Part shown: positions 44,199-54,660 of the stretch, one piece after another
Layout of the letters: each line of letters starts with the position of its first letter
How positions within the stretch are numbered: the first letter of the stretch is position 1
NCBI RefSeq assembly: GCF_002005405.1
Contig: NZ_CP019728.1
Span: 186,001 to 250,000, forward strand
Direction: 5' to 3'
Source of the DNA: Jeotgalibaca dankookensis
Lineage (GTDB): Bacteria; Bacillota; Bacilli; Lactobacillales; Aerococcaceae
DNA: 64,000 nt
Notes under the pieces: generated by a model
Database searches by the model: none
What the model was told of the DNA's origin: nothing
Seen by the model: the letters and a program-made list of their open reading frames with translations, nothing else
Program-made: the position numbers and the translations under genes

Positions 44199-47100
44199 AT
44201 GAAACGAAAGTTTAGTGTTGTGATGGTTATTATGTTACTCATGCAAACATTTTTGAATACATTAGGAGTCGTAGTAGAGGCGGCTACAAATGATATGGGA
44301 GAAGTTTCTTCTATATTATCTTCAAACGTGAATTACGTGGATCAAGCAGGTAACCAGATTAATGTAACTGATTATTCAGGAGAACTAGAAGCAAAAGTTA
44401 CTTGGTCTATTGAAGGTCAAGAGGTTCTGACCGGTCAAACCGAAGAATTGCAGTTAGATGAACAAGTTATCTATGAAGAAGTAGAGGGTGAAGTCTTAAC
44501 GTCGAATAATCTGATTGTTGGGACCTATGAGATGACACAAGCGGGACACTTATCAGTTTTGTTTAATGATGACAGTCAAGGGGATTTACAAGCAGCAGGT
44601 GTCATTACCTTAAAGGGGTATGTACCCGAAGTAGATGAGGGCCAAGCAGAAGAGGAATCCGAAATAGAGTTGGAAGTTGAAGAATCAGAAGAGATAGAGT
44701 CGAAAGAAAAAGAAGTAGAAGCGGAGTCTTCAGAAGTTATCATTCCAGAAGAAGCAGTGGAACAACCAACTGTATTTGCACTTATTAAACAAAATTTATT
44801 AACCGATGTTTTTTTAAGCTTTATTAATAATGACGGTGTTAAAACTGAAATTATTAATGGTAGCAACATAGAAGTTGACGTCGATACATTAAATAGTGCT
44901 GAATTGAGATTTGAGTTACAACGGCCCAATGATTTGATCATTTCAAGCGGTGATACCTACACTATTGATCTTCCCGATTTTATATTAGCTTCTACAAAAG
45001 GAAGCCAACCAATCATTATTGAAGACGGTGTTGAAGTGGCCTCTTTTATTATTGAAAACGGGCAAGTTATCATTACCTTTAATGAACGTGTTGAAGAATT
45101 TGATAATTTCGAGGCATTTATTACTCTAACCGGTGAATTTGACAAAACAATTTTTGAAACAGAAGAAGAGGTAGAAATAGAGATTCCTTATGGCGAAGAA
45201 GAAACCTTCCAAGTCGTTGTCAAACCCAAACGTGAGCAATACCAAGGAACGGATAAAAAAGAAGCTGGAAAACCCTATACTATCAATGAGGACGGTAGTA
45301 AAAAGGAGACCACTCATAATCCAACTCACCTTGATTGGACTGTCCGCGCAAACGATAGCGGTGCGACTTATCAGTCAGCAACCATTATTGATGATTTAGG
45401 AGAAAATCTAGAGATTATTGAGGATAGTTTCCAAGTTTACAAAATTATTAGAAATTATAAAAATGAAGAAGTATCAAGAGAGCTTGTTGAAATTGCTCCA
45501 ACCATCACCGCGAGTGGGTTCGAATTAGCCCTAGGAAATGTATCGAATGCTTATGATATTTCTTATTCAACGCGTTTGATTCGTCCCGATGGTGGCGGTA
45601 AACGAACAGTAAACAATAAAGCCCGCATTATTTTAGATGGTAAGGAAACCAAAATAAGTGACAGTATTAACGCAACTTGGTCAGGTGACATCCTAACCAT
45701 CACAAAAAAAGGGAATGTCCCAAGTAATCGTAAAGATATTATTAAATGGCAAGTCGCTTATAACTATGGTAAAGAAAATTTAGGAACGGTTACCCTAACG
45801 GACCAGTTAAATAAAGGTGAAGTCATAGCTGATAGTGTCTTGATTTACCAAGTTGAAACCGATAAAGACGGAACGATCATTTCACAAAGTGACACACCCC
45901 TTGCATTGGTGCCGGTTGTTGATGCAGATGGAAATATGACCTTCCCTGGTTTGGACGCTAATGGTAAAGCCTACTTAATAACCTTTGATTCAAGTGTTGC
46001 AGCTGGCTTGAACGAAGAGATAACCAATGAAATTTCTGATAATTTAGGTAACGAAGCTGAGGATTCTGTTCTAGTCAACACCATTCCGAATGCTAAAAAA
46101 TCAGGTAATCAGAAAATTGACAAAAATGGAAATCCTTATATCGAATGGACTATCACCATAAATAGTGAGAAAGTTGATGTTTCGGAAATTATGTTAACCG
46201 ATCAGTTTAATTCTGATTACCTCTCATTTGATGCATCCGACACCAGTTCTTATGAGTTGAAGCGCGATGGTAATAAAGTTAATAGTCGTTATTTCACGAT
46301 TGAAAATAATGATAAGGGTGGGTTTGATCTTACGATAACTGAAGCCGGACCACATGAATATCACTTCGTTTATAGAACCCCTTATACATTAGAAGGAATG
46401 AAAGAAGCACAATTGGCTAATCATGCGGAAGTGACCTTCAAAAATAAAGAAGGCGGTACAATTGGGCAAGGAAATAAGATCGATGCAACAGTTAAAGGAC
46501 CAAAAGCAGGTATTAGTAAATCAGGTAAATATGTACTAGAAGCACAAGGACGACAAGTAATTGAATGGACTATTGAATTCAATAAAAGTAAACTTTTGCT
46601 TGAGAATCCATATATAACTGATACCTTTACAAGTGAAAATTATGAATTTATCGATGGTTCGCTAGAGGTATACAAAAATAATCAAAAAGATAACAATTAT
46701 GAATTCACACTAAATAGCGACGGAAATGGTTTCATCATTGTAATTAATGAAACTACTAATGCTACTTACCGAGTCGTTTATCGAACCAGTGCAGATGATA
46801 AAAAAAATACCGAACAAAAAAATAAAGCACTCTTGACCTGGCAAGGTGGCAAGGAAGAAGCAAACGCCTCTGTTAGCAAACGTGACCCAGGAATAAGTAA
46901 GTCAGGGAATGTTAAAACAGATGCAGATGGGAATAAAACGATTGATTGGAGCATAGACTTCAACCTTAAAAAACATGTCTTTACGAATGGTATTAAACTA
47001 ACTGATACGCTTTCGCCAGGTAGTTCAACTATTTCCAACATTCAAGTTTACCGAGATGGCAACCTTCTACCAGCAGATGCCTATATGTTAGAAGGACCAA

Positions 47101-50100
47101 CAAATGGTGTCTTTACGATTGAGCTAGCCAAACTTGATGCAGTCCCATATCGTGTAATCTATACGTCCACCTTGTCGCCAACTGAAGAAATGACTGCAGT
47201 AAAAAATACTGCAAACATAACTTATACAGGTGGTAACCAAGTAGCAACTAAGGAAATACCAAATCCTAAGATTCAAGTTGAAAAAGCTGCTCTTAACCTT
47301 AATAAAGAGCCAGAAAAACCACTAATTACGTGGCAAATAAGAGCCAATACAGATTCCAAAAACCATTTTGTCAATTTAGTAGATGCGATTTTGGCAGATA
47401 CGATTCCAGGAGACCAAGCTTTAATTGAAAACTCTATTAAGGTTATCCGTGAAAATGATAAAAAAGACGTCACGGCTGGATTAACGATTACAACGAGCAA
47501 ACAAGATTTCCAAATTGGACTACCAGATGGTCCTTATACCTACGTGGTAACCTTTGATACAGAAATATTGGAATATCCATCTTTTGATGGGAAAGAATTA
47601 GATAAGTACAACAATGCCACAACACTAACCAATCAAACGAAAAATGATAGTTTGAAGTCATCTGCTAATGCAGCGGCGTCGATTCGTTACTTCAAAGACG
47701 GCACTAATAATAATACTGCTAAAACCGGTAGCCAAAATGAGGAAACAGAAAATATTGATTGGCAAGTGAAGGTTAACCCGCTGGGATTAACCATTAAAAA
47801 CACAAAAATAAAAGACCAACTAAATGATCGCCATACTTATATTCAAGAATCATTAACGGTAAAAGATAGTAAAGGCAAGGTGTTAGCAAAAGATGCCTAT
47901 ACCGTTTCCTTTGCCGACGACAACCGTAGTTTCGAGTTAATGATTGGGAACGGTACGATTAATGAATCCTACCAAATTACCTATTCCACACGTTTGAATC
48001 CAGAATTAATTGGGTTCCAAACAGTCACAAATAGAATCTCCTTACTAGGTGGTCAAGAAGGAAAAGTAATTGAAGTGAAAGAAAGTACCACACGCTCACA
48101 ACAATGGTTTTACGGTGGTGGTGGGAGTGGAACCAAGGTTAAATTCGATCTTAAGAAACAAGATAGTCAAGGAAAAGCCATTGAAGAGGTGACCTTTAAA
48201 TTAGACAAACAAGAATTTAACGGCTCCACAACAAATCTTGGCACAATCCAAACAGATCAAAATGGTTACTACCAATCCGAAGAGATTCGGGCAGGACGTT
48301 ACGTCCTAACAGAAGAATCTGCACCAAAAGCTTATGCGGTTTCAACACAACCGATTTACTTCATGATTGGGTATGCCAAAGGATCTAAAACAGAATTTAC
48401 GGTAACTCTCACCGATTCTAGTTGGAAACCAAAGACATATAATCAAGTAGCTGCAGAGAAAAATATCTTAACGGTTACTAATAATGTCAAAGTCGGATCC
48501 GTCACAGCAGAAAAAAATTGGGCTGACAAAAAAGCACAAACAAAATATCCAAACACTTGGTTTAAACTCTTCCGCCAAGAACCAGGCGGCAAAGTGGAAG
48601 CTGTACCAAATGCTCCTATTAAGAAACTAAACGGGATATCTGCAAAAGAACAAGTGGTTTGGGACAAAATTGATTTGTATTCTCCAAGTCGTCAAGAATA
48701 TACATTCTCTGTAAGAGAAGTAGATGCAGAGGGAAATGATTTTGTACCAACAGGTTATGTAAAAGAAGAAAAAGACTTAACCGTAACCAACTTACCGCTA
48801 GAAGCACTGACCATTCAAGCAAACAAGAAAATAACTGGGCGTGACTTACGTGATGGTGAATTCTTGTTTGAGTTAAAAGATGCAGCAGGCAAATCGATTG
48901 CCCAAGCGCGTAATAATAAAAAGGGAGATATTACCTTTACGACTGGATTAACTGCTGAGCAAGTTGCCACACTTCAAAAAGACGGGCGTATCGAAATTCC
49001 TTATACCCTTTCTGAAACAAAGCAAGAAATTGGTGGAGTGAGTTTTGATGAAACGATCTACCGTGTGAATGTGACGGTTTCAATTGACTCCAAGAAGGGA
49101 ACTCTGGTGACCGACTTTACTTATCCAGATGGGCAACCAGTCTTTACAAATATTTACCAAACTCAAGCAGGTAAACAAACTCTTGAGGCTCGTAAACGCT
49201 TAGAGGGTCAAGCGATAGAAGCAAATCAGTTCTCCTTTGAATTGCTGGATGAAGAGGGCAACATTCTTCAAACTGTTCAAAATAAAGCAGATGGTCATGT
49301 GGTATTTGAAGAATTAACTTATACCAAGCCAGGCGACTACACCTATACCATTCGAGAAGTCCTCGGGGAACAAGGTGGGATGATCTATGATGATGCGACC
49401 TATGGTGTACGAGTCACTGTCGTTGACGATGGAGAAGGAAAATTACTGACAGAAGCCATTTACCAAGATGGACCCGCAAGCTTTACAAATAAATATGCTT
49501 CTGCACCTGGTGACTTAGTTTTAGAAGCAAGCAAAATTTTAACTGGTCAAGAACTAACCGCTGAGCAATTCAGCTTTGAATTGTTAGATGACCAAGGAGA
49601 GGTTCTCCAAACCGTTCAAAATAATGGCAATGGCCAAGTTATCTTTGATGCCTTGCATTATGATCAAACAGGTGAATTTGATTATCGTATCCGTGAGGTG
49701 AAAGGCCAACAAGGCGGCATGACCTACGATACACGTGAATTCGCAGTTAAAGTCATTGTTCAAGATAACCGTCAAGGGCAATTAATTGCGGAAGCTGTGT
49801 ATACGGATGGACCGGCAGTCTTTAAAAATGACTACCAAGCAGCTCCTGATCGGGCAGTTATTGAAGCCAAAAAAATTCTCGAAGGACAACAATTAGTAGC
49901 GGATCAATTCGCATTTGAATTAGTCGATGCTAAGGGAGATGTTCTTCAAACGAAATACAATAATGAAAATGGTCAAGTCATCTTTGATGAATTAACCTAT
50001 GACAAAACGGGTGAATTTACCTATACCATTCGTGAAGTAAAAGGGAGCCAAGGTGGCGTGACCTATGATCCGACCAATTATCAAGTGGTTGTCGTGGTAA

Positions 50101-53100
50101 CTGATGATGGTCAAGGGCAACTAACCGCTACTGTTAATTATAGTGATGGTCCGGCTGTCTTCACTAATATTTATGTGCCGGCACCAGACAAACGTGTCTT
50201 TACCGCTGAAAAAATACTCCTAGGTCAAGAGCTAGTCACAGGGCAATTCACCTTTGAACTCGTGGATAATCAAGGACGGATTTTACAAACGGTTAAAAAT
50301 AACGGTGAGGGTCAAGTGATTTTTGATGAAATAACTTATGACCAAACAGGTGAATTTGACTACACGATTCGTGAAGTTAAGGGCAACCAAGGTGGTATGA
50401 CCTATGATGGACGGATATTCAACTTCCATGTTGTGATTACCGATAATGGTCAGGGTCAACTAGAATCAACACTTGTATCGGTAGACGGTCCGGCTGTCTT
50501 TACCAATACTTATACAGCGGCACCAGACAGCGTAGTTCTTGAAGCAGAGAAAGTATTAAAAGGTCAAGAATTGAGAGCCGGTCAATTTAGCTTTGAACTC
50601 TTAGATAAAGAAGGAAAAGTTTTACAGACTGTTTCAAACAATGCCAATGGTCAAGTGATTTTTGAAGAGATGACTTACCAAAAAATAGGGACGCACGACT
50701 ACGTGATTCGTGAAGTCAAAGGGAGCCAAGGTGGAGTCGTTTATGATGCAACTACTTACGCGGCACGTGTCATTGTTACGGATGACGGACAAGGTCAATT
50801 AGTCGCCCGTGTTGACTACGAACAAGGTCCCGCAGTCTTTACAAACACTTATTCCACAGCACCTGACAGCGTCGTAATTGAAGCAGAAAAAATGTTGCAC
50901 GGTCAAAAATTGGTCAACGGCCAATTTAGTTTTGAATTAGTGGATCAAGCAGGTTCTGTTCTTCAAACTGTAACCAATAACGCCAACGGCCAAGTGATTT
51001 TTGATGAAATTACCTATGAAAAAACAGGTGAATATAACTACACAATTCGTGAAGTCAAAGGCAACCAAGGTGGCGTGGCTTACGACGAAGTAAAGTATCC
51101 AGTCAATGTATCAGTTGTTGATGATGGCCAAGGTCAATTAGTCGCAACACTCAATTATTTAGATGGTCCCGCAGTCTTTACGAATACTTACACTGCAGCA
51201 CCTGATCATATCGTGTTGGAAGCTGAAAAAGTATTAGAAGGTCAAAAAATTAGAAATAGCCAGTTTAGCTTTGAACTTCTCGATGAAGAGGAAACCGTTC
51301 TTCAGACAGTGAAAAATGATGCGAATGGTCAAATTGTTTTCGAAGAAATGACTTATGAAGAAGTAGGCGTTCACAACTACTTCATTCGTGAAGTTAAAGG
51401 GAGCCAAGGTGGTGTAACTTACGACGAATCGGTTTACCAAGCGATTGTCTCCGTTGTAGATGATGGTGAAGGAAAACTTATCGCAAATGTTACCTATCCA
51501 GATGGCCCCGCTGTTTTTGAAAATACTTACGTATCAAAACCAGATCAAGTTACGATTGAAGCAACAAAAAGATTAGAAGGTCAAAAACTTGCCAATGGGC
51601 AGTTCACTTTTGAATTAATTGATGAAGAAGGACTTGTCCTTCAAACAGCAGAAAACAATCAGAATGGGCAAGTTATTTTTGATGAATTGACTTACCAAAC
51701 AGTTGGTAACCATTCGTATACTATCCGTGAAGTTAAAGGGATACAAGGTGGCGTGGCTTATGATGAAACAGTTTATCAAGCGATTGTCTCCGTTGTAGAT
51801 AATGGTGAAGGACAACTCATCGCAAATGTTACGTATCCAGATGGCCCGGCTGCCTTTAAGAATACCTATGTAGCCGCACCAGATCGTGCTGTTTTCCAAG
51901 CAGAGAAAGTTCTGCATGGTCAAAAGTTGGTCAATGGTCAGTTTACCTTTGAATTAGTAGATGAAAAGGATAACGTTCTTCAAACCGTAACTAATGATGT
52001 CAACGGTCAAGTCATTTTCAATCAACGAACCTATGAAGAAACTGGTGACTATAGCTACACCATTCGTGAAGTGAAGGGTAGTCAAGGCGGTATGACTTAT
52101 GATGAAAAGACTTATCGCGTCAATGTTTCAGTTACCGATGATGGTCAAGGTCAGTTAGTAACTTCAGTTACGTACCTAGACGGTCCAGCTGTTTTCAAGA
52201 ATAGCTATCAAGCAGAGCCTGACAGTGTCGTTCTTGAAGCAGAGAAAACTTTAAAAGATCAGGAGTTGAGAGATAAACAGTTCAGCTTTGAACTTCTTGA
52301 TGAAGAGGGCAGTGTGCTACAAACTGCAACAAATAAGGCTAGTGGTCAAGTGATTTTCGACCAATTAGTCTACGAAAAAACGGGTAACTATCATTACACC
52401 ATTCGCGAAGTGAAGGGTAACCAAGGTGGGATGACTTACGATGAAACAACTTATCCAGTTCATGTTTCCGTTAGTGACGATGGTGAAGGTAAGTTAGTCG
52501 CAACCGTTGTTTATCCCGATGGTCCAGTCGTTTTTGAAAATAAATATACGTCAGCGCCAGACAGCGTGGTTTTTGAAGCAGAAAAAGTTCTACACGGTCA
52601 AGAAATTGTGAAGAATCAATTTGCTTTTGAATTGGTAGATGAAGAAGGTCACCTCCTTCAAACGACAACCAACAATGCCAACGGTCAAATTATTTTCGAT
52701 CAACTGACTTATGAAAAAGTTGGAAGCTATAGCTACATGATTCGTGAAGTTAAAGGGGATCAAGGTGGGGTCAATTATGATGAGGCGACTTATCGGGTTA
52801 CGGTCTCTGTCGACGATGACGGCCAAGGCCAACTCGTCGCAACAGTTAATTACCTAGATGGTCCTGCTGTATTTGAAAATACCTACCAATCAAATCCAGA
52901 TAGTGTCATATTAGAAGCTCAAAAACTCCTTCATGGTCAAGAACTCAAAAATAATCAGTTTACTTTTGAACTCTTAGATGAAGAAGGAAATATTCTTCAA
53001 ACAAAGAAAAACAATGATCAAGGGCAAGTGATTTTTGAAGCTCTAACCTTTGAAGAAGTGGGTAGTTACGATTACATCATCCGTGAAGTTAAAGGCAGTC

Positions 53101-53777
53101 AAGATGGCATCACTTATGACGAGACGACTTACCCAGTAACCGTATCGGTTGTAGATGATGGCGAAGGACAACTCCTTGCAGCAGCTGAATATACAGAAGG
53201 ATCCGCTGTTTTTGAAAATATCTATGAGTCAGCACCAGACAGCGTGGTTTTCGAAGCAGAGAAAATCCTTCACGGTCAAAAACTAGTTAATGGGCAATTT
53301 AGTTTTGAATTACTGGATGAAGCGGGTAAACTTCTTCAAACAGTAACGAATAATACAAATGGTCAAATTATCTTTAATGAACTTACCTTCGATGAGATAG
53401 GGGATTATACATTCTTGATCCGGGAAGGAAGAGGAAATCAAGAAGGGATTACATATGATGATACAGAATATGCTATTCAGATTTCTGTAACCGATGATGG
53501 TCAGGGAAACTTGGTAGCAAAAATAAAAGACGCGCAAGAACTCGTCTTTAATAATACCTACCACGCACCAACAATTCCTACAGAACCTGACAAAGAAGAA
53601 CCGCCAAATGATGGTACCACACCTTCTGAACCTGAAAAGAAGAATCCAGAAAAAGAAGGAACTTTACCATTTGCCGGTATAGAAGATAATACGCTTCTCT
53701 TTACTACAATTGGTTTACTATTAATTGGTTCAGGATTGTTTGTATTCTTCAATGGAAAACGAAAAGAAGATAATTAG
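44199..53777 (+). CDS. Giant LPFAG-anchored adhesin with isopeptide-type repeats
   Basis: 3192 residues. Signal peptide (1-29, no YSIRK), a Glu-rich segment (about 145-190), an adhesive N-region, then about seven collagen-binding-like modules recognisable by repeated I-x-W-x-(V/I)-x-x-N starts (about residues 380, 515, 648, 788, 915, 1043, 1187). Next a SpaA-like prealbumin domain (1312-1427), a Cna_B domain (1431-1530), one divergent and 13 near-identical pilin-linker domains (about 1536-3123), a Pro/Glu linker, the sorting motif LPFAG (3156-3160), a membrane helix and a KRKED tail. Each linker domain keeps Lys (EAxK), Glu (IRE) and Asn (FxNxY), the set for internal isopeptide bonds. Role: cell-wall surface fibre for binding host, food or other cells (inferred). 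Confidence 0.92.
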   Translation: MKRKFSVVMVIMLLMQTFLNTLGVVVEAATNDMGEVSSILSSNVNYVDQAGNQINVTDYSGELEAKVTWSIEGQEVLTGQTEELQLDEQVIYEEVEGEVLTSNNLIVGTYEMTQAGHLSVLFNDDSQGDLQAAGVITLKGYVPEVDEGQAEEESEIELEVEESEEIESKEKEVEAESSEVIIPEEAVEQPTVFALIKQNLLTDVFLSFINNDGVKTEIINGSNIEVDVDTLNSAELRFELQRPNDLIISSGDTYTIDLPDFILASTKGSQPIIIEDGVEVASFIIENGQVIITFNERVEEFDNFEAFITLTGEFDKTIFETEEEVEIEIPYGEEETFQVVVKPKREQYQGTDKKEAGKPYTINEDGSKKETTHNPTHLDWTVRANDSGATYQSATIIDDLGENLEIIEDSFQVYKIIRNYKNEEVSRELVEIAPTITASGFELALGNVSNAYDISYSTRLIRPDGGGKRTVNNKARIILDGKETKISDSINATWSGDILTITKKGNVPSNRKDIIKWQVAYNYGKENLGTVTLTDQLNKGEVIADSVLIYQVETDKDGTIISQSDTPLALVPVVDADGNMTFPGLDANGKAYLITFDSSVAAGLNEEITNEISDNLGNEAEDSVLVNTIPNAKKSGNQKIDKNGNPYIEWTITINSEKVDVSEIMLTDQFNSDYLSFDASDTSSYELKRDGNKVNSRYFTIENNDKGGFDLTITEAGPHEYHFVYRTPYTLEGMKEAQLANHAEVTFKNKEGGTIGQGNKIDATVKGPKAGISKSGKYVLEAQGRQVIEWTIEFNKSKLLLENPYITDTFTSENYEFIDGSLEVYKNNQKDNNYEFTLNSDGNGFIIVINETTNATYRVVYRTSADDKKNTEQKNKALLTWQGGKEEANASVSKRDPGISKSGNVKTDADGNKTIDWSIDFNLKKHVFTNGIKLTDTLSPGSSTISNIQVYRDGNLLPADAYMLEGPTNGVFTIELAKLDAVPYRVIYTSTLSPTEEMTAVKNTANITYTGGNQVATKEIPNPKIQVEKAALNLNKEPEKPLITWQIRANTDSKNHFVNLVDAILADTIPGDQALIENSIKVIRENDKKDVTAGLTITTSKQDFQIGLPDGPYTYVVTFDTEILEYPSFDGKELDKYNNATTLTNQTKNDSLKSSANAAASIRYFKDGTNNNTAKTGSQNEETENIDWQVKVNPLGLTIKNTKIKDQLNDRHTYIQESLTVKDSKGKVLAKDAYTVSFADDNRSFELMIGNGTINESYQITYSTRLNPELIGFQTVTNRISLLGGQEGKVIEVKESTTRSQQWFYGGGGSGTKVKFDLKKQDSQGKAIEEVTFKLDKQEFNGSTTNLGTIQTDQNGYYQSEEIRAGRYVLTEESAPKAYAVSTQPIYFMIGYAKGSKTEFTVTLTDSSWKPKTYNQVAAEKNILTVTNNVKVGSVTAEKNWADKKAQTKYPNTWFKLFRQEPGGKVEAVPNAPIKKLNGISAKEQVVWDKIDLYSPSRQEYTFSVREVDAEGNDFVPTGYVKEEKDLTVTNLPLEALTIQANKKITGRDLRDGEFLFELKDAAGKSIAQARNNKKGDITFTTGLTAEQVATLQKDGRIEIPYTLSETKQEIGGVSFDETIYRVNVTVSIDSKKGTLVTDFTYPDGQPVFTNIYQTQAGKQTLEARKRLEGQAIEANQFSFELLDEEGNILQTVQNKADGHVVFEELTYTKPGDYTYTIREVLGEQGGMIYDDATYGVRVTVVDDGEGKLLTEAIYQDGPASFTNKYASAPGDLVLEASKILTGQELTAEQFSFELLDDQGEVLQTVQNNGNGQVIFDALHYDQTGEFDYRIREVKGQQGGMTYDTREFAVKVIVQDNRQGQLIAEAVYTDGPAVFKNDYQAAPDRAVIEAKKILEGQQLVADQFAFELVDAKGDVLQTKYNNENGQVIFDELTYDKTGEFTYTIREVKGSQGGVTYDPTNYQVVVVVTDDGQGQLTATVNYSDGPAVFTNIYVPAPDKRVFTAEKILLGQELVTGQFTFELVDNQGRILQTVKNNGEGQVIFDEITYDQTGEFDYTIREVKGNQGGMTYDGRIFNFHVVITDNGQGQLESTLVSVDGPAVFTNTYTAAPDSVVLEAEKVLKGQELRAGQFSFELLDKEGKVLQTVSNNANGQVIFEEMTYQKIGTHDYVIREVKGSQGGVVYDATTYAARVIVTDDGQGQLVARVDYEQGPAVFTNTYSTAPDSVVIEAEKMLHGQKLVNGQFSFELVDQAGSVLQTVTNNANGQVIFDEITYEKTGEYNYTIREVKGNQGGVAYDEVKYPVNVSVVDDGQGQLVATLNYLDGPAVFTNTYTAAPDHIVLEAEKVLEGQKIRNSQFSFELLDEEETVLQTVKNDANGQIVFEEMTYEEVGVHNYFIREVKGSQGGVTYDESVYQAIVSVVDDGEGKLIANVTYPDGPAVFENTYVSKPDQVTIEATKRLEGQKLANGQFTFELIDEEGLVLQTAENNQNGQVIFDELTYQTVGNHSYTIREVKGIQGGVAYDETVYQAIVSVVDNGEGQLIANVTYPDGPAAFKNTYVAAPDRAVFQAEKVLHGQKLVNGQFTFELVDEKDNVLQTVTNDVNGQVIFNQRTYEETGDYSYTIREVKGSQGGMTYDEKTYRVNVSVTDDGQGQLVTSVTYLDGPAVFKNSYQAEPDSVVLEAEKTLKDQELRDKQFSFELLDEEGSVLQTATNKASGQVIFDQLVYEKTGNYHYTIREVKGNQGGMTYDETTYPVHVSVSDDGEGKLVATVVYPDGPVVFENKYTSAPDSVVFEAEKVLHGQEIVKNQFAFELVDEEGHLLQTTTNNANGQIIFDQLTYEKVGSYSYMIREVKGDQGGVNYDEATYRVTVSVDDDGQGQLVATVNYLDGPAVFENTYQSNPDSVILEAQKLLHGQELKNNQFTFELLDEEGNILQTKKNNDQGQVIFEALTFEEVGSYDYIIREVKGSQDGITYDETTYPVTVSVVDDGEGQLLAAAEYTEGSAVFENIYESAPDSVVFEAEKILHGQKLVNGQFSFELLDEAGKLLQTVTNNTNGQIIFNELTFDEIGDYTFLIREGRGNQEGITYDDTEYAIQISVTDDGQGNLVAKIKDAQELVFNNTYHAPTIPTEPDKEEPPNDGTTPSEPEKKNPEKEGTLPFAGIEDNTLLFTTIGLLLIGSGLFVFFNGKRKEDN
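49161..53571 (+). repeat. 13 tandem in-frame repeats of about 339 bp in the adhesin gene
   Basis: Unit of about 113 codons beginning near APDSVVLEAEKVLKGQEL, with GQVIFDELTYEKTGEYxYTIREVKGNQGG in the middle and DDGQGQLVATVxYxDGPAVFxNxY at the end. Lys of EAxK starts near 49190 and the last unit ends with FNNTY near 53560. Variants are mixed: HGQKLVNGQF occurs in units 6, 9 and 13, and an AIVSVV(D)xGEG block in 7 and 8, which suggests exchange between units. Last unit is the most diverged (REGRGNQEG). Confidence 0.9.
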
Positions 53778-53785
53778 TTAGAATT

Positions 53786-53827
53786 AAATAAGCATGGAGT
53801 GAGCACATACTCATTCCATGCTTATTT
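53786..53827 (+). terminator. Terminator after the adhesin gene
   Basis: AAATAAGCATGGAGTGAG and CTCATTCCATGCTTATTT form an 18-bp stem (one G-U) around CACATA. Confidence 0.82.
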
Positions 53828-53937
53828 GATTTGCCTACAAGAGAGAACGTAACTATAGCAAATATAGTAAAAAATCTCATGTTATTACTGATAGGTCTAG
53901 CTTTATTCCATTAGGTAGAATAGAGAGTAGATAAGAA

Positions 53938-54303
53938 GGGGATAACTATCCTAGCCATGAAGCTATTAATTTCTGTCGCCGCTATAAAGAGTACAGTGCA
54001 ATGTTTGCTGAAAAAGATTTAAGATTATTTGAACTTCAACTGCATGGAGCTGAAGGTTTCCTTTAGAAGATGAAACAGAACCGGATGAAGAGGGGTTTAA
54101 CATTGACTAACTCGGAGAAGAGTTAGAAATACTTTACCAAGGCACAGTTGATTGTATTGGTCTGAGTACTATATGTCTAACACAGTTACTGACTTAGACA
54201 TTATCTCTGGTTGGGGAGGGTCAGTAGCCCCCAGTAGGAGTACGAGATATTTTAAATGTTTTATACCAACGCTATAAATTACTCTTAACGTATTCAGATT
54301 TTT
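53938..54303 (+). pseudogene. Remnant of a GH1 6-phospho-beta-glucosidase
   Basis: Translating in shifting frames gives ordered family segments: NYPSHEAINFCRRYKEYSAM (53944 on), then after a frameshift FPLEDETEPDEEGFNID, a stop, LEILYQGTVDCIGLS (54127 on), after another shift YYMSNTVTD, and later VGVRDILNVLYQRYKL (54235 on). They correspond to the GH1 pieces around PSHxAIDFYHRYKED, GDExEPNExGLxFYD, GTVDYIGFSYYMS and PxGLRxxLNxLYDRYQxP. The middle of the enzyme is deleted and stop codons are present, so this is a decayed gene. Neither catalytic Glu motif survives. Confidence 0.8.
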
Positions 54304-54660
54304 TATTTCTTCTCTGTCTACGATAAAGGGAGCATATCAGGAAGTAATCGTTTTTTTGAAAATGTAAAAAGTGGTTAGGATGTAATTCATATAATTATTT
54401 AGATAGTACCTAGAAGATGCTAACTGGTATGCGTTAAACATTTGTTTGGCACATGCTAATATACTAAGCAAATAAATAACAATATGACTAAAAGCGTCTT
54501 TTATTAGTAAGAATTAAGTAAAATATCATTTTATTATTACATTAGTTATTTATTTAATGGTATTATAGTAATTGGTTTGTGAATAAATTACGTCTAGATT
54601 GTTATTTATGTTTAATAATATATAAAAAGTTATTTTTGTATAAAGAAAGGTGAATGCTAT
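54304..54660. other. AT-rich gap before the polysaccharide cluster
   Basis: Nothing coding seen. It contains the last recognisable traces of the GH1 remnant at its left edge and must hold the polysaccharide cluster promoter, but no -35/-10 pair stands out in the AT-rich sequence. Confidence 0.5.

Noticed and set aside
49161-53571. CRISPR or satellite array
   Set aside because: The repeats are about 339 bp, in frame and coding; they are protein domains.
53830-54340. Insertion sequence remnant
   Set aside because: No transposase motif or terminal inverted repeat; the fragments read as GH1 enzyme.
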